DNA from: Streptomyces sp. NRRL F-525
GTDB lineage: Bacteria; Actinomycetota; Actinomycetes; Streptomycetales; Streptomycetaceae
Direction of reading: 5' to 3'
Assembly: GCF_000716605.1 (NCBI RefSeq)
Contig: NZ_JNXE01000030.1
Coordinates: 65,261 to 129,260 of the forward strand
DNA: 64,000 bases
This document shows positions 1 through 8,358 of the stretch, one piece after another. The notes under the pieces were generated by a model. The model was not told the origin of the DNA. It did not search any database and saw nothing but the letters and a program-made list of their open reading frames with translations. Made by a program: the position numbers and the translations under genes. The number at the start of each line of letters is the position of its first letter. Position 1 is the stretch's first letter.

Positions 1-390
1 AAGGGCATCCATCCGCCCGTACTCGACGAGGGACTGCACGCCGCCCTCACCACCCTCGCCGCCGACAGCGCCCTCCCCGTCACCCTCACCACCGACATCG
101 GCACCCGCCCCACCCCGGCCGTCGAGACCATCGCCTACTTCTGCGCGGCCGAACTCCTCGCCAACGCCACGAAACACGCCCACGCCACGGCAGCCACCGT
201 CGACGTCACCGCCCGCGACGGCCTCCTCCGCCTCCTCGTCACCGACGACGGACAGGGCGGCGCGCTGATCGGCGCGGGCTCCGGCCTGACCGGCCTCCTG
301 GCCCGCGTCCGCACGGTCGACGGCACACTGACCTGCGACAGCCCGCCCGGAGGCCCTACGGTGGTCACGGTCGAACTGCCCCACATCTGA
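1..390 (+). CDS. NarL-type sensor histidine kinase, C-terminal fragment
   Basis: This is the 3' end of a histidine kinase that starts before the window; frame 1 is open from base 1 to the TGA at 388-390. The visible 129 residues are the end of the dimerisation domain (a GIHPPVLDEGL-type motif just after the phospho-accepting helix) and a HATPase_c domain with the N-box AELLANATKHAHA and a G-rich lid region (GAGSGLTGL). Kinases of this kind (HisKA_3/NarL class) phosphorylate LuxR-type regulators. The response regulator gene starts 25 bp downstream on the same strand, so the two form an operon and probably a cognate pair. The sensor domain and signal cannot be seen. Confidence 0.9.
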   Translation, partial: KGIHPPVLDEGLHAALTTLAADSALPVTLTTDIGTRPTPAVETIAYFCAAELLANATKHAHATAATVDVTARDGLLRLLVTDDGQGGALIGAGSGLTGLLARVRTVDGTLTCDSPPGGPTVVTVELPHI

Positions 391-415
391 CCCGACACGA
401 CCTGAACGGAGCCGT

Positions 416-1063
416 ATGCGCGTCGTCATCGCCGAGGACTCGGCCCTGCTGCGCGACGGCCTGGTCCAGTTGCTCCAACTCCGGGACGTGGAGGTGGTCG
501 CGGCGGTGGGCGACGCGGAGTCCCTGCTGACCGCCGTCGCGGCCCACGCACCCGACGTAGCCGTCGTGGACATCCGCCTCCCGCCCACCCAGACGGACGA
601 GGGCGTACGAGCGGCCGTACAACTACGCGACCGGCACCCCGCGACCGGCGTCCTGCTCTTCTCTCAGTACGTCGAGACGACCCACGCGGCCCAACTCCTC
701 GGCAACCCGGCCGGGTTCGGGTACCTGCTCAAGGAACGGGTCGTGGACATCAGGGAGTTCGTCGGAGCGCTGGAACGCGTCGCGGCCGGCGGCACCGCAC
801 TCGACCCCGAGGTGGTGGCCCAACTCTTCGGCGCCGCCCGCCGATCCACCGCCCTCGACACCCTCACCCCGCGCGAACGCGAGGTCCTGGCGCTGATGGC
901 GGAGGGCCGCACGAACCACGCGATCGCCACCGCGTTCACGGTCTCGGAACGAGCCGTGGAGAAACACGTGGCCAACATCTTCGCGAAGCTCGACCTGCCG
1001 CCTTCGGAGACGGGAAACCGCCGGGTGCTGGCGGTACTCCGCTACCTGGAAACGGCCCGCTGA
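416..1063 (+). CDS. LuxR/NarL-family response regulator
   Basis: A 215-residue two-domain regulator. Residues about 1-120 are a receiver domain with the acidic pair (AED) near residues 6-8, the phosphorylation aspartate in VVDIRLPP near residue 53, and a Lys in LLKERV near 105. Residues about 145-210 are a GerE-type helix-turn-helix (LTPREREVLALMAEGRTNHAIA). The ATG is preceded by GGAG at a good spacing. It lies 25 bp after the histidine kinase stop, so it is very probably that kinase's partner. Its targets cannot be read from the sequence. Confidence 0.93.
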   Translation: MRVVIAEDSALLRDGLVQLLQLRDVEVVAAVGDAESLLTAVAAHAPDVAVVDIRLPPTQTDEGVRAAVQLRDRHPATGVLLFSQYVETTHAAQLLGNPAGFGYLLKERVVDIREFVGALERVAAGGTALDPEVVAQLFGAARRSTALDTLTPREREVLALMAEGRTNHAIATAFTVSERAVEKHVANIFAKLDLPPSETGNRRVLAVLRYLETAR

Positions 1064-1084
1064 GGCCCGCCGAGGCTCACCACC

Positions 1085-1360
1085 CCCTCAACGGTCGCAG
1101 TCCTCTGCCTCCCCGTCCTCGCGGGCACCCCGGCACCGGCACGTTCCTGGTCCTCGCGCTCACCGTCGTGCGATCGACCGGGTTCGGCCCGGTCCAACTC
1201 GCCCCGCGCGTCGAGTTCGTCCAGGACCGTCCGGTGGATCCGACGCCACAGCCCGCTCGTCACACGGAGCGGTCCCGCCGCCCTGCGGACGGGAGTTGAA
1301 CGACGGCGACAACGGAGCGGCCAGCTCCCGCAGACCATCAGAAAATCCCGAACTCATCAT
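1085..1360 (-). pseudogene. Relic of an IS5-type transposase
   Basis: The gap after the response regulator holds broken pieces of a transposase on the minus strand. From 1360 downward one frame reads SGFSDGLRELAAPLSPSF followed by NSRPQGGGTAPCDERAV, the N-terminal signature of streptomycete IS5-family enzymes. The next recognisable block, TSGLWRRIHRTVLDELDARG, is in a different frame, and a further frame gives TGPNPVDRT near 1185. Intervening conserved segments and the DDE catalytic residues are missing, and no terminal repeats are obvious. It is an old, multiply deleted insertion remnant, not a functional gene. The identification rests on recalled family motifs. Confidence 0.6.
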
Positions 1361-1384
1361 TCACGCTCCGGGCAGGATGCCTCT

Positions 1385-2902
1385 GTGCATCACATCCTGT
1401 GCGGGCTCGCCGCCAATCCAGCCCTGTCGTCCGAGCTGGTCGACCGGCTGATATCCATCGCGGACGACGACATCGCCATGGACCTCGCCTGTCGCGCGGA
1501 CCTCAGCCGCGCACAGGCGGTCGCGTTGGCCGAGCGCGTCGACGCGAGCGCGGTGCGGCTCGCGCACGAGGGCCGGCTGACCGCCGCCGACGTCGATCCC
1601 TCTGTCTGGCCGGATGCCGCCCTCGCCCTGCTCGACCACGGTGTCGGCCGCCCGGAGTGGGCGCGCCTCCTCGCGGCGGACCGGGTCCGTGAGCGCCGGG
1701 AGAAGCTGGCCGCCTGCCCCGGCCTCCCGTCCGACGTGGTGGACACGCTCGCGGCGGACCCGGACGTACGTGTCGTCGCCGAACTCGCGTTGTGGACCAC
1801 CCCGGACGTGGCCGCGAGCCTCGCCGCGCATCCGCACGCCGAGGTACGCCGCGCGGTGGCGGGCAACGAGGCGACACCCCCCGCCGTACTGGCGGCGTTG
1901 CTGACCGGAGAAGGGCTGCCTGCGGCGCGACACTGCCTCGTCTGTGACCGCGAGGAGACCCCCTTCGTTCACGATCGGCAGTGCCCACGGCTCGACTGCG
2001 ATCTACCGCCGGGCGCCTACTGCGACGGCTCCCACGAGTCCACCGTCCATGGCATGCGGGAGGCGGCACTGCGTAACCCCGCCACCCCCGTCGAAGCCGT
2101 CGTCGGTTTCGTGGACCATCCGTCGATGCTGTTGCGCTGGGCGCTCGCCGCCCGCCGGGACCTGCCCCGGCAGGCGTGTGCGCGGCTCGCCTCGGACCCC
2201 GTTCCCGGTGTGCGCGCCGACCTTGCCGAGAATCCCGTGATCGACGATGCCCTGATCCGTGTGCTGGCCGGTGACCGCGACCCCGACGTGCGCCGCAGGC
2301 TCGCGCACCATCCCCGCGTGCCGCTCGACGTGCTCACCCGGCTGGCCCGAACTGCCAAGATCGGCAACACCCTTCTGCCCCGTATCGCCACCGCTTCTCC
2401 CGCCGAGGTGGAAGAACTGGCCGAGTCATCGGACCCGGCTGCCCGCATGCTCGTGGCCCACCTACGAAATGTGCCACCCGCGATACGCGACCGTCTGGCC
2501 GACGACCCCGACGCGAAGGTGGTCAAGGCCCTCGCTCCGCATCCCGGCCTCACCGAAGCGCAGTTGCGCGCCATGGTCGACCGGCACGGCGTCCGCGTTC
2601 TGGCCAAGGTGGCGACCAACCCGGACGCACCCCCGGCACTGCTGGAGGAACTGGTCCGGCACAGTCCGACGGTGCAGAAGGTGTTCCGTGAGGTGGCCCG
2701 GCATCGCGGAGCAACGGCCTCGGCCCTGCTCGTCTGCCTCGCGGACAGACAGGCAAGACCCGTGGCCGCCCGCCATCCATCACTCCCGCCACCGGTCGTC
2801 GTAGAGCTGCTCGCCGACGCGGACTGGCAGGTAGTGGAGGCAGCAGCAGCCAACCCGTCCCTGCCGCTTGCCGTGCTGTCCGATCTGGTGTGCCCGCAGT
2901 GA
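1385..2902 (+). CDS. Leucine-rich-repeat-variant (LRV/HEAT-like) protein with Cys cluster
   Basis: A 505-residue protein from a GTG start preceded by a purine-rich GGGCAGGA. Almost the whole length is a solenoid of repeats of about 24 residues with the pattern (L)A.(D/N)P...VR..LA.(N/H)P..P..VL..LA, as in LRV or HEAT-like proteins. Residues about 184-215 interrupt the solenoid with a cysteine-rich insert: CLVC, then QCPRLDCDLPPGAYC. This could bind Zn or an iron-sulfur cluster; the founding Azotobacter LRV protein carries a 4Fe-4S cluster at its N-terminus. No signal peptide or membrane segment is visible, so it is probably cytoplasmic. Function is unknown; a protein-protein scaffold is the safest inference. 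Confidence 0.75.
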   Translation: MHHILCGLAANPALSSELVDRLISIADDDIAMDLACRADLSRAQAVALAERVDASAVRLAHEGRLTAADVDPSVWPDAALALLDHGVGRPEWARLLAADRVRERREKLAACPGLPSDVVDTLAADPDVRVVAELALWTTPDVAASLAAHPHAEVRRAVAGNEATPPAVLAALLTGEGLPAARHCLVCDREETPFVHDRQCPRLDCDLPPGAYCDGSHESTVHGMREAALRNPATPVEAVVGFVDHPSMLLRWALAARRDLPRQACARLASDPVPGVRADLAENPVIDDALIRVLAGDRDPDVRRRLAHHPRVPLDVLTRLARTAKIGNTLLPRIATASPAEVEELAESSDPAARMLVAHLRNVPPAIRDRLADDPDAKVVKALAPHPGLTEAQLRAMVDRHGVRVLAKVATNPDAPPALLEELVRHSPTVQKVFREVARHRGATASALLVCLADRQARPVAARHPSLPPPVVVELLADADWQVVEAAAANPSLPLAVLSDLVCPQ

Positions 2903-2985
2903 GAGTTCCACCCGCGGCTCCGCCGCGTGGGCGCGACCAGCCACAGCGGACTTGCAGACGACGCACGGCCCTTCCCTGGAAGCCC

Positions 2986-3603
2986 CTACCGACTCCCACT
3001 CAGGTGCGCGAACACGACGACATTCCCCTGATACCCCGTCGCCCGCGAATACCCGCCCCCACACGTGATCACCCTCAACTCGGGCCGCCGCGCAGCCCCG
3101 TACACCTTCTGATCCGGAAACCGGCTCGCCTGATACACCTCGACCGCGTCCACCGTGAACAGCGCGACGCTCCCGTCCAACCGGTCCAACTCGATCGTGT
3201 TGCCCTTCTTCAGGGCACCGAGGTCGTAGAAGACGGCAGGCCCGTCGGCGTTGTCGACATGCCCCGCGACGACCGCCGTACCGGTCTCACCCGGGGTGGT
3301 CCCGGCCTCGTACCACCCGGCGAGGTTCTTCTTCGCGGCCGGGGGCACGTCCAGGCTGCCGGCGCTCGTCAGCTTGAGGCCCATCAGCGGGGCGTTCACA
3401 TGGATGGCCGGGATACGGATGCGGTCCGGAGGCGACGGCGGCAGGGCACGCGCCGCGGTGCGCCCGGCGACCGGGTCGGGCCGGCCCTCGGCGGCGGACG
3501 GCTGCGGCGGAGCGTTCGTATCGGAACCGCTGGTCAACAGCCACGCGCCGGTGCACAGCGCGACCACGGTGACGGCCCCTATCGCGGTGTTGCCGAGACG
3601 CAT
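2986..3603 (-). CDS. Class F (actinobacterial) sortase
   Basis: A 205-residue membrane-anchored transpeptidase-like protein. Residues about 5-25 are a hydrophobic N-terminal anchor, followed by a Pro/Ala-rich linker. The sortase barrel contains the catalytic His in VVAGHVD (about residue 115) and the catalytic Cys in VITCGGG (about 181), with an Arg a few residues later as a candidate third residue. The ATG at 3603 was chosen because it places the anchor at the N-terminus; the frame extends upstream without signal-like character. The neighbour at 3717-4235 on the same strand encodes an exported protein with a C-terminal membrane tail, a common pairing for class F sortases, but neither protein shows an LPXTG signal. 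The physiological substrate is unknown. Confidence 0.88.
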   Translation of the reverse strand: MRLGNTAIGAVTVVALCTGAWLLTSGSDTNAPPQPSAAEGRPDPVAGRTAARALPPSPPDRIRIPAIHVNAPLMGLKLTSAGSLDVPPAAKKNLAGWYEAGTTPGETGTAVVAGHVDNADGPAVFYDLGALKKGNTIELDRLDGSVALFTVDAVEVYQASRFPDQKVYGAARRPELRVITCGGGYSRATGYQGNVVVFAHLSGSR

Positions 3604-3716
3604 AACGCACCCCTCTCCAGTAACTGGCCCCGCGCCCCCTCCGAGCCACGAGGGGCGTCGGACCCGGAGGGGGACGGGACGTGCGGTACCGGCGGACGGA
3701 CAGCGGAGGGTGTCCG

Positions 3717-4235
3717 TCAGAACCTGTCGCCTCTCGCCCGGCGATGCAGGAGCCAGGTACCGCCCGCGGCGGCGACGGCGAGAGCCGCCACGCCGGCCGC
3801 GGTCTGCACGGGGTCGGGGCCCAAGGCGCCACCGACCCCCGTCTTCACACTGCCCCGCGGCTGCACCTGCTGCCGCATCGAGGCCAGCGTCACCATCAGA
3901 TCGCCGCTGACCTGCCGCCCGTCCGTGCACTTCGCGACGATCTCGTACGTCCCCGGCTGCGCACTCGGCGGCACCTTGAACTGCCCGATGGCGTCGCCCT
4001 CGTGCGCGCTCGGCGCCAGCGTGAACGTGCCGGCGCCCACCGCGCTGGCATCACCGGCGGCCGTACCGTCGTCGCCGCACGCCGCCGTGTTGACCGTGAC
4101 GTCGCCGCCCGGCACGGCGTTCGACGGGAACACCTCCAGACTGCCGGTCTCGCCGCCGTAGGCCGGCGCGGTCGCGAGACCCGCGGCGGCTACGGCGAGC
4201 GCGGTGCCGGTCAGCAGACGGGCGGTACGACGCAT
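3717..4235 (-). CDS. Secreted protein with C-terminal membrane anchor
   Basis: A 172-residue exported protein. Residues 1-27 are a signal peptide (RR near the start, Ala-rich core, probable cleavage after TAPAYG). The mature part is a beta-rich domain with two cysteines (TAACGDD and AKCTDG) that could form a disulfide. Residues about 143-163 are a transmembrane helix followed by HRRARGDRF, a positively charged stop-transfer tail. There is no LPXTG-like motif before the helix, so it is probably membrane-held rather than sortase-linked. An AGGAG-type ribosome site (TCCTCC at 4242-4247 on the plus strand) fixes the start. It is transcribed with the sortase downstream. Confidence 0.8.
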   Translation of the reverse strand: MRRTARLLTGTALAVAAAGLATAPAYGGETGSLEVFPSNAVPGGDVTVNTAACGDDGTAAGDASAVGAGTFTLAPSAHEGDAIGQFKVPPSAQPGTYEIVAKCTDGRQVSGDLMVTLASMRQQVQPRGSVKTGVGGALGPDPVQTAAGVAALAVAAAGGTWLLHRRARGDRF

Positions 4236-4495
4236 CGGTGCTCCTCCGAGCTGTGGTTGGCTGCCCTTCCGAGGTAAGTGGCACCGGGCCGAGCCCGCTT
4301 CCTGAGCGAGCGTCAGAATTGCGGTGAATGGGTGTCAGAAAGAGCCTCCGACACGCCTTCTCGACGCTGTTTCAGCAGGTCATAGCGGTACGACGGGCTA
4401 CGGCGAAACCCGTCCCGGAGAAGAACCCGAAGAGCGCAAGCCGCGCGTGTGAACGGGTGACCGGGCGCCGCCGGCGAGGCCGAGGTCGGCAGCCC

Positions 4496-4526
4496 TTGAC
4501 CTCAAGAATGGTTAAGGTACGACGCT
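4496..4526 (+). promoter_or_regulatory. SoxR-like operator/promoter
   Basis: TTGACC at 4496-4501 fits a -35 element. It overlaps the 18-bp imperfect palindrome CCTCAAGAATGGTTAAGG (4500-4517), whose left half is identical to the SoxR half-site CCTCAAG and whose right half matches CTTGAGG at 5 of 7 positions. Nineteen bases separate the -35 from the -10 slot (4521-4526, a poor hexamer), the long spacing that MerR-family activators require. The ATG at 4533 is only 6 bp further, so the transcript would be leaderless or nearly so. In S. coelicolor a flavin reductase gene is a known SoxR target, which supports the reading. Confidence 0.65.
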
Positions 4527-4532
4527 GCCCGC

Positions 4533-5126
4533 ATGGACACCGACATCACCCCCACGCAGTCGCTCACCGTGACCGTCGTCATCGGCAGCAACCGCCACGG
4601 CCGCTTCGGCCCGGTCGTCGCCGACTGGCTCCTCACCCACGTCCGCGACCACCCCGACCTCACCCTCCAGGTCGTCGACGTGGCCGACACCGGCCACCTG
4701 CCCACGACCCTCGCGCCGACCCCGGAGGCCACCGCCGCACTCGCCGGCATTACCCCGAAACTGTCCTCCGCCGACGCCTTCGTCGTCCTCACCCCTGAGT
4801 ACAACCACTCCTACCCGGCCGGCCTCAAGAACCTGATCGACTGGCACTTCACCGAGTGGCGCGCCAAGCCCGTCGCCCTCGTCTCCTACGGCGGCCTCGC
4901 GGGCGGCCTGCGCGCGGTGGAGCACCTGCGCCAGGTCTTCGCCGAACTCCACGCCGTGACGGTCCGCGACACCGTCTCCTTCCACAACGCGGGCGCGTCC
5001 TTCGACGACGACGGCCGCCTCAAGGACCCGTCGGCCCCGGACGCGGCGGCGAAGGCGATGCTGGACCAACTGGTGTGGTGGGGAAGGGCGTTGAAGGACG
5101 CGCGCCGGGTGCGGCCGTTGGCCTGA
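4533..5126 (+). CDS. NADPH-dependent FMN reductase family protein
   Basis: A 197-residue flavodoxin-like oxidoreductase. The phosphate-binding loop VVIGSNRHGRFG (residues 15-26) and the signature VLTPEYNHSYPAGLKNLIDW near 85-105 define the FMN_red family, which reduces FMN, quinones, azo compounds or redox-cycling dyes with NADPH. It is cytosolic with no targeting signal. The gene stands alone between divergent or convergent neighbours and ends just before a strong hairpin terminator. Its promoter carries a SoxR-like box, so induction by redox-active metabolites is expected. The actual electron acceptor is not predictable. Confidence 0.92.
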   Translation: MDTDITPTQSLTVTVVIGSNRHGRFGPVVADWLLTHVRDHPDLTLQVVDVADTGHLPTTLAPTPEATAALAGITPKLSSADAFVVLTPEYNHSYPAGLKNLIDWHFTEWRAKPVALVSYGGLAGGLRAVEHLRQVFAELHAVTVRDTVSFHNAGASFDDDGRLKDPSAPDAAAKAMLDQLVWWGRALKDARRVRPLA

Positions 5127-5149
5127 GGAGAAAGGATCCAACGAAAAAA

Positions 5150-5177
5150 GGGGCGGCCGACAAAAGTCGGCCGCCCC
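5150..5177. terminator. Bidirectional intrinsic terminator
   Basis: A perfect 12-bp stem (GGGGCGGCCGAC / GTCGGCCGCCCC) with an AAAA loop lies between two convergent genes. On the plus strand it is followed by CTT; on the minus strand the base of the stem is followed by a run of T's (AAAAAA at 5144-5149 on the plus strand). It should stop both the flavin reductase and the small secreted-protein transcripts. Confidence 0.85.
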
Positions 5178-5200
5178 CTTCACACCACCACGCGGAGGTG

Positions 5201-5467
5201 TCAGAAACCGAAGACGCCCTCGAACGTGCCACGGTCCCAGTCGTGGTCCGTCTTGGTGGTCGAGGAGTAGACGGGGCCGACGTGGTCGATGACACCGGCG
5301 AACATCGTGTTGTCGACGTGCCCGGAGCCCTGCGAGCCGGTGCCCTGGACGAGCGCGCCGTCGTCGTGGGGGAACGGGCCGTCGCCGTGGGCGAGGGCGG
5401 CACCCGCGCCACCGAGCAGGATGCCGACGGCGAGGACGGACGTGGTCAGGGCGGAACGCATACGCAT
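5201..5467 (-). CDS. Small secreted protein of unknown function
   Basis: An 88-residue protein with a clear signal peptide (MRMRSALTTSVLAVGILL, Ala/Gly-rich core, cleavage after AALA) leaving about 60 residues. The mature chain is rich in Asp, His and Gly (HGDGPFPHDDGA; VDHVG...DHDWDRG) with no cysteine. The His/Asp content could bind metal but nothing proves that. It resembles chaplin-sized exported peptides only in length, not in motif. The start is the upstream ATG of a doublet two codons apart. It ends at the shared terminator at 5150-5177. Confidence 0.7.
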   Translation of the reverse strand: MRMRSALTTSVLAVGILLGGAGAALAHGDGPFPHDDGALVQGTGSQGSGHVDNTMFAGVIDHVGPVYSSTTKTDHDWDRGTFEGVFGF

Positions 5468-5638
5468 GACTACTCCAATGATCTCTGGATGACGCGCCGG
5501 AAAACGGGCACGTCGGGCCGGACAACCCCTAAACGATCACTGGAAACGTCGTGCCACCTCCATGACGCCACGTGGATCACCCGATGATTCACTCGAACGG
5601 GACCCCGAACCGCGCCATAAGAACCGCACCGCCGGAGC

Positions 5639-6781
5639 ATGCATCCCGGCATGAGTGTGGACAAGGCGTACTTCACCGTCGGGGCCACCGTGTCCACGTA
5701 CGACCTCGACGCGGACGCGGCCGACCCGGCGCAGGACTGGCAACTGGGCGCGGCCTGGGGCGGGTTGCCGCCCGGCTGGGAGGAGGGCATCGACGCGGCG
5801 GTCGACCTCGGCCAGGAGCATCTCTACGTCTTCCGGGGCACGGAGTACGTCCGCATCCCGTTCGCCACCCAGACCGTCGACGACGGCTACCCGCTCCCGA
5901 CCCGCGACAACTGGTCCGGCCTCTCCTTCGACACCGTCGACGCGGTCATGAACTGGTCCGACGGAAAGCTCTACTTCTTCAGCGGCCCGCAGTACGTCCG
6001 CTACGACATCGCCGCCGACCGCCAGGACCCCGGTTACCCCAAGCCGATCGCCGACGGCTGGAGCGGCGTCACCGCCGACTGGATCGGCGACGGCATCGAC
6101 GGCGCGCTCAACCCCGGCAACGGCCGGGCGTACCTCTTCAAGGGCACCGAGTACGTGGCCATCGACTGGCACACCAAGAAACAGGAGGACGGCTACCCGC
6201 TCACCACCGCCGACCAGTGGTCAGGCCTCACCGGCCCCTACGACGCGATCTGGTCCAACGCGGCCACCACGCCCCCGAGTTCGAGCAAGGCCGCCCAATT
6301 CAAGCTCTCCTACGGCGAGTTCGCCACCGCCAGCGAGACGGCGACCGGCGTCCCCGCACTCGTCACGCTCGGCCAGGCGGCGCTGGAGTCCGGCTGGGGC
6401 ACGGCAGCCCCCGGCAACAACTTCTTCGGCATCAAGGCGAAGGCGACCGACCCGCCCGGGAGCCGTCAACTGCTGCGGACCCAGGAGGTGTTGGACCGCC
6501 CCGACGTGCAGTTCCCCGAGGTCATCTCGGTGACGCAGCGCCCGGACGGCAAGTACCTGTACGTCGTCCGCGACTGGTTCCGCGTCTACGCGACCCCCGA
6601 GGAGTCCTTCACGGCCCATGGCAACTACCTCCGGAACAACGCCCGTTACGCGCCCGCGTTCGAGCACACCGACGATCCGTACGCCTTCGCGCGGGCGGTC
6701 GCGGACGCGGGGTACGCGACGGCGACGAACTACTACGACTCCCTCGCGTCCGTGATGCGGAACATCGAGGCCGCCACCTGA
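5639..6781 (+). CDS. Hemopexin-repeat protein with C-terminal glucosaminidase (GH73-like) domain
   Basis: A 380-residue two-part protein. Residues about 5-200 form four hemopexin repeats (YVFRGTEYVRIPF, LYFFSGPQYVRYDI, AYLFKGTEYVAIDW), each ending before a D-G-Y-P loop, giving a four-bladed propeller that usually binds protein, metal or glycan ligands. Residues about 215-380 match the FlgJ/GH73 glucosaminidase fold: GQAALESGWGTAAPGNNFFGIKA contains the expected catalytic Glu, and FRVYATPEESFTAHGNYL follows. The enzyme would cleave peptidoglycan. No signal peptide is seen, so export would need another route or lysis. An alternative ATG lies four codons downstream. It opens a same-strand group with the three genes that follow. 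Confidence 0.85.
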   Translation: MHPGMSVDKAYFTVGATVSTYDLDADAADPAQDWQLGAAWGGLPPGWEEGIDAAVDLGQEHLYVFRGTEYVRIPFATQTVDDGYPLPTRDNWSGLSFDTVDAVMNWSDGKLYFFSGPQYVRYDIAADRQDPGYPKPIADGWSGVTADWIGDGIDGALNPGNGRAYLFKGTEYVAIDWHTKKQEDGYPLTTADQWSGLTGPYDAIWSNAATTPPSSSKAAQFKLSYGEFATASETATGVPALVTLGQAALESGWGTAAPGNNFFGIKAKATDPPGSRQLLRTQEVLDRPDVQFPEVISVTQRPDGKYLYVVRDWFRVYATPEESFTAHGNYLRNNARYAPAFEHTDDPYAFARAVADAGYATATNYYDSLASVMRNIEAAT

Positions 6782-6880
6782 GCCTCGTCGAAGTCGCCCC
6801 CCTCGCACGGGGTTCACTTATCCGGGTGAACAGTCAGAAGTCACCGTATGAGCGGTATATGACCCGGGCAGGACGGGGCC

Positions 6881-8344
6881 ATGGGATACCAACTGGGGGA
6901 TCTGGGGCGGACGTTCCGCGACCAGATGTACAACGTGCTCACCGGCGGCGACGGCAGCGTCCCGCCGGCCAAGTCCAGCTTCATCACCTGGTGCATGCCC
7001 GGACTGCCGTACCAGGAGGCGGACTTCGCGTTCGCCGCGCAGGGCATCGGCACCGGAGCGACCGCGGCGGAGGACAAGCTCCTGCTCCAGCAGGCGTACA
7101 ACTTCTCCTCGCTCATCGACTTCATCCCGGACGTGACCTCGGGGTACTCCTCGGGCCGCCAGGACGGGGTGTGGCGCAACGCGAGCGGTGCCCGGCTGAG
7201 CGAGATCTACGGCCAGATCCTCAAGTTCTCCAAGGTCGTCGACGACCAGCTCACCGACGACCAGAAGGCCAAACTGGACCGGTTCCGGGGCCTGTTGAGG
7301 GTGACGCGCACGGTGAAGGACATCGTCACCGAGCAGGAGAAGCAGGTCACCGAGGACAGCCCCATGCTCAAGGCCTACAAGGCGTGCATGTAGGCGTACG
7401 TCACCGCCGCGCTGTCGTACAACAACAAGCGCATCGCCGCGCAGGCGGCCGTGGGCGAGTCCGGCAAGCAGGCGGTCGCGGACTGGGCGGCCAACGCGCA
7501 GCTGTACTCGATGCAGGTCGCGGCCGCGATGGACGACTGGACGTCGAGCGGGTACCGCAACGAGGTCGAGGAGATCAACGCCTACATCGACCAGACCACC
7601 GAGAAGTCGATGCTCCTGTGGAAGCGCAACCTGGAGCGCTTCTACGAGGAGGCGAACACCAACGCGCTGGGCCCGGGCCAGTCCTTCTACTACACGACGG
7701 TCGTCCCCGGTGACTTCGCGACCTCGAACGGCTGGACCGCGTACTCGATGTACCACCAGATGGTGGACTCCCACAGCCACTACGAGACGACGTCCTGGTC
7801 GGCGGGCGGCGGTCTGAACTTCGGCCTGTGGAGCGCGAGTTCGGGCGTCACCTCCAACTCCCAGGACTACAGCGAGAACTACCAGGTCGACGACTTCTCG
7901 ATGTCCTTCGAGATGGCCCAGGTCCAGGTCGTACGGCCGTGGTTCTACCCGGAGTTCCTGGAGAACCGCGGCTGGGACCTGCGCCAGGGGCAGGGCTGGA
8001 ACTACGACCAGATGCCGTCCGACGGCGGCGACCCGCCCCAGGGCCGCTTCATCGGCTATCCGCTCCAGGCCCTGTTCATCAGGAACCTCACCATCCACTC
8101 CGCCTCGCTGGCCCAGGCGTTGCAGACCCACCAGAGCTCCGTGTCGGTCAACGCGAGTGTCGGCTGGGGCCCGTTCACCGTGAAGGGCAGCTACAGCCAC
8201 TCCGAGTCGGACCAGCACTTCCACTCCGAGAACGACGGCGCCACCATCACCGTCCCCGGCATGCAGATCATCGGCTTCGTCAACCACCTCCTGGACAAGA
8301 CACCGAACCTGCTCGACGGCCTCGACCCCGACCAACTCGTCTAG
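6881..8344 (+). pseudogene. Hemopexin-locus protein, paralogue A, interrupted by in-frame TAG
   Basis: One frame runs from ATG 6881 to TAG 8342-8344 (488 codons) except for a single TAG at 7391-7393. Reading resumes in the same frame with equally good coding character (YVTAALSYNNKRIAAQ). TAG differs from CAG (Gln) by one base, so a point nonsense mutation or a sequencing error is the simplest explanation. As read it gives a 170-residue fragment (6881-7393) and a headless remainder whose first start-like codon is GTG 7451. The second half shares a block with the next gene: FE...QVQVVRPW, RGW.L, SDGGDPPQGR, RNLTI. No signal peptide, known catalytic motif or transmembrane segment is evident. Function unknown. 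Confidence 0.75.
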
Positions 8345-8358
8345 GGCGGCGGCCGGTT

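Noticed and set aside
4328..4798. 156-residue open frame upstream of the flavin reductase
   Set aside because: It runs through the SoxR-like promoter and into the reductase gene in another frame, with Arg/Pro/His-rich composition.
7391..7393. Pyrrolysine or other stop-codon recoding at TAG
   Set aside because: No pyl genes or recoding structure are visible, streptomycetes use TAG as a normal stop (including the end of this same gene), and a single CAG to TAG change explains it.
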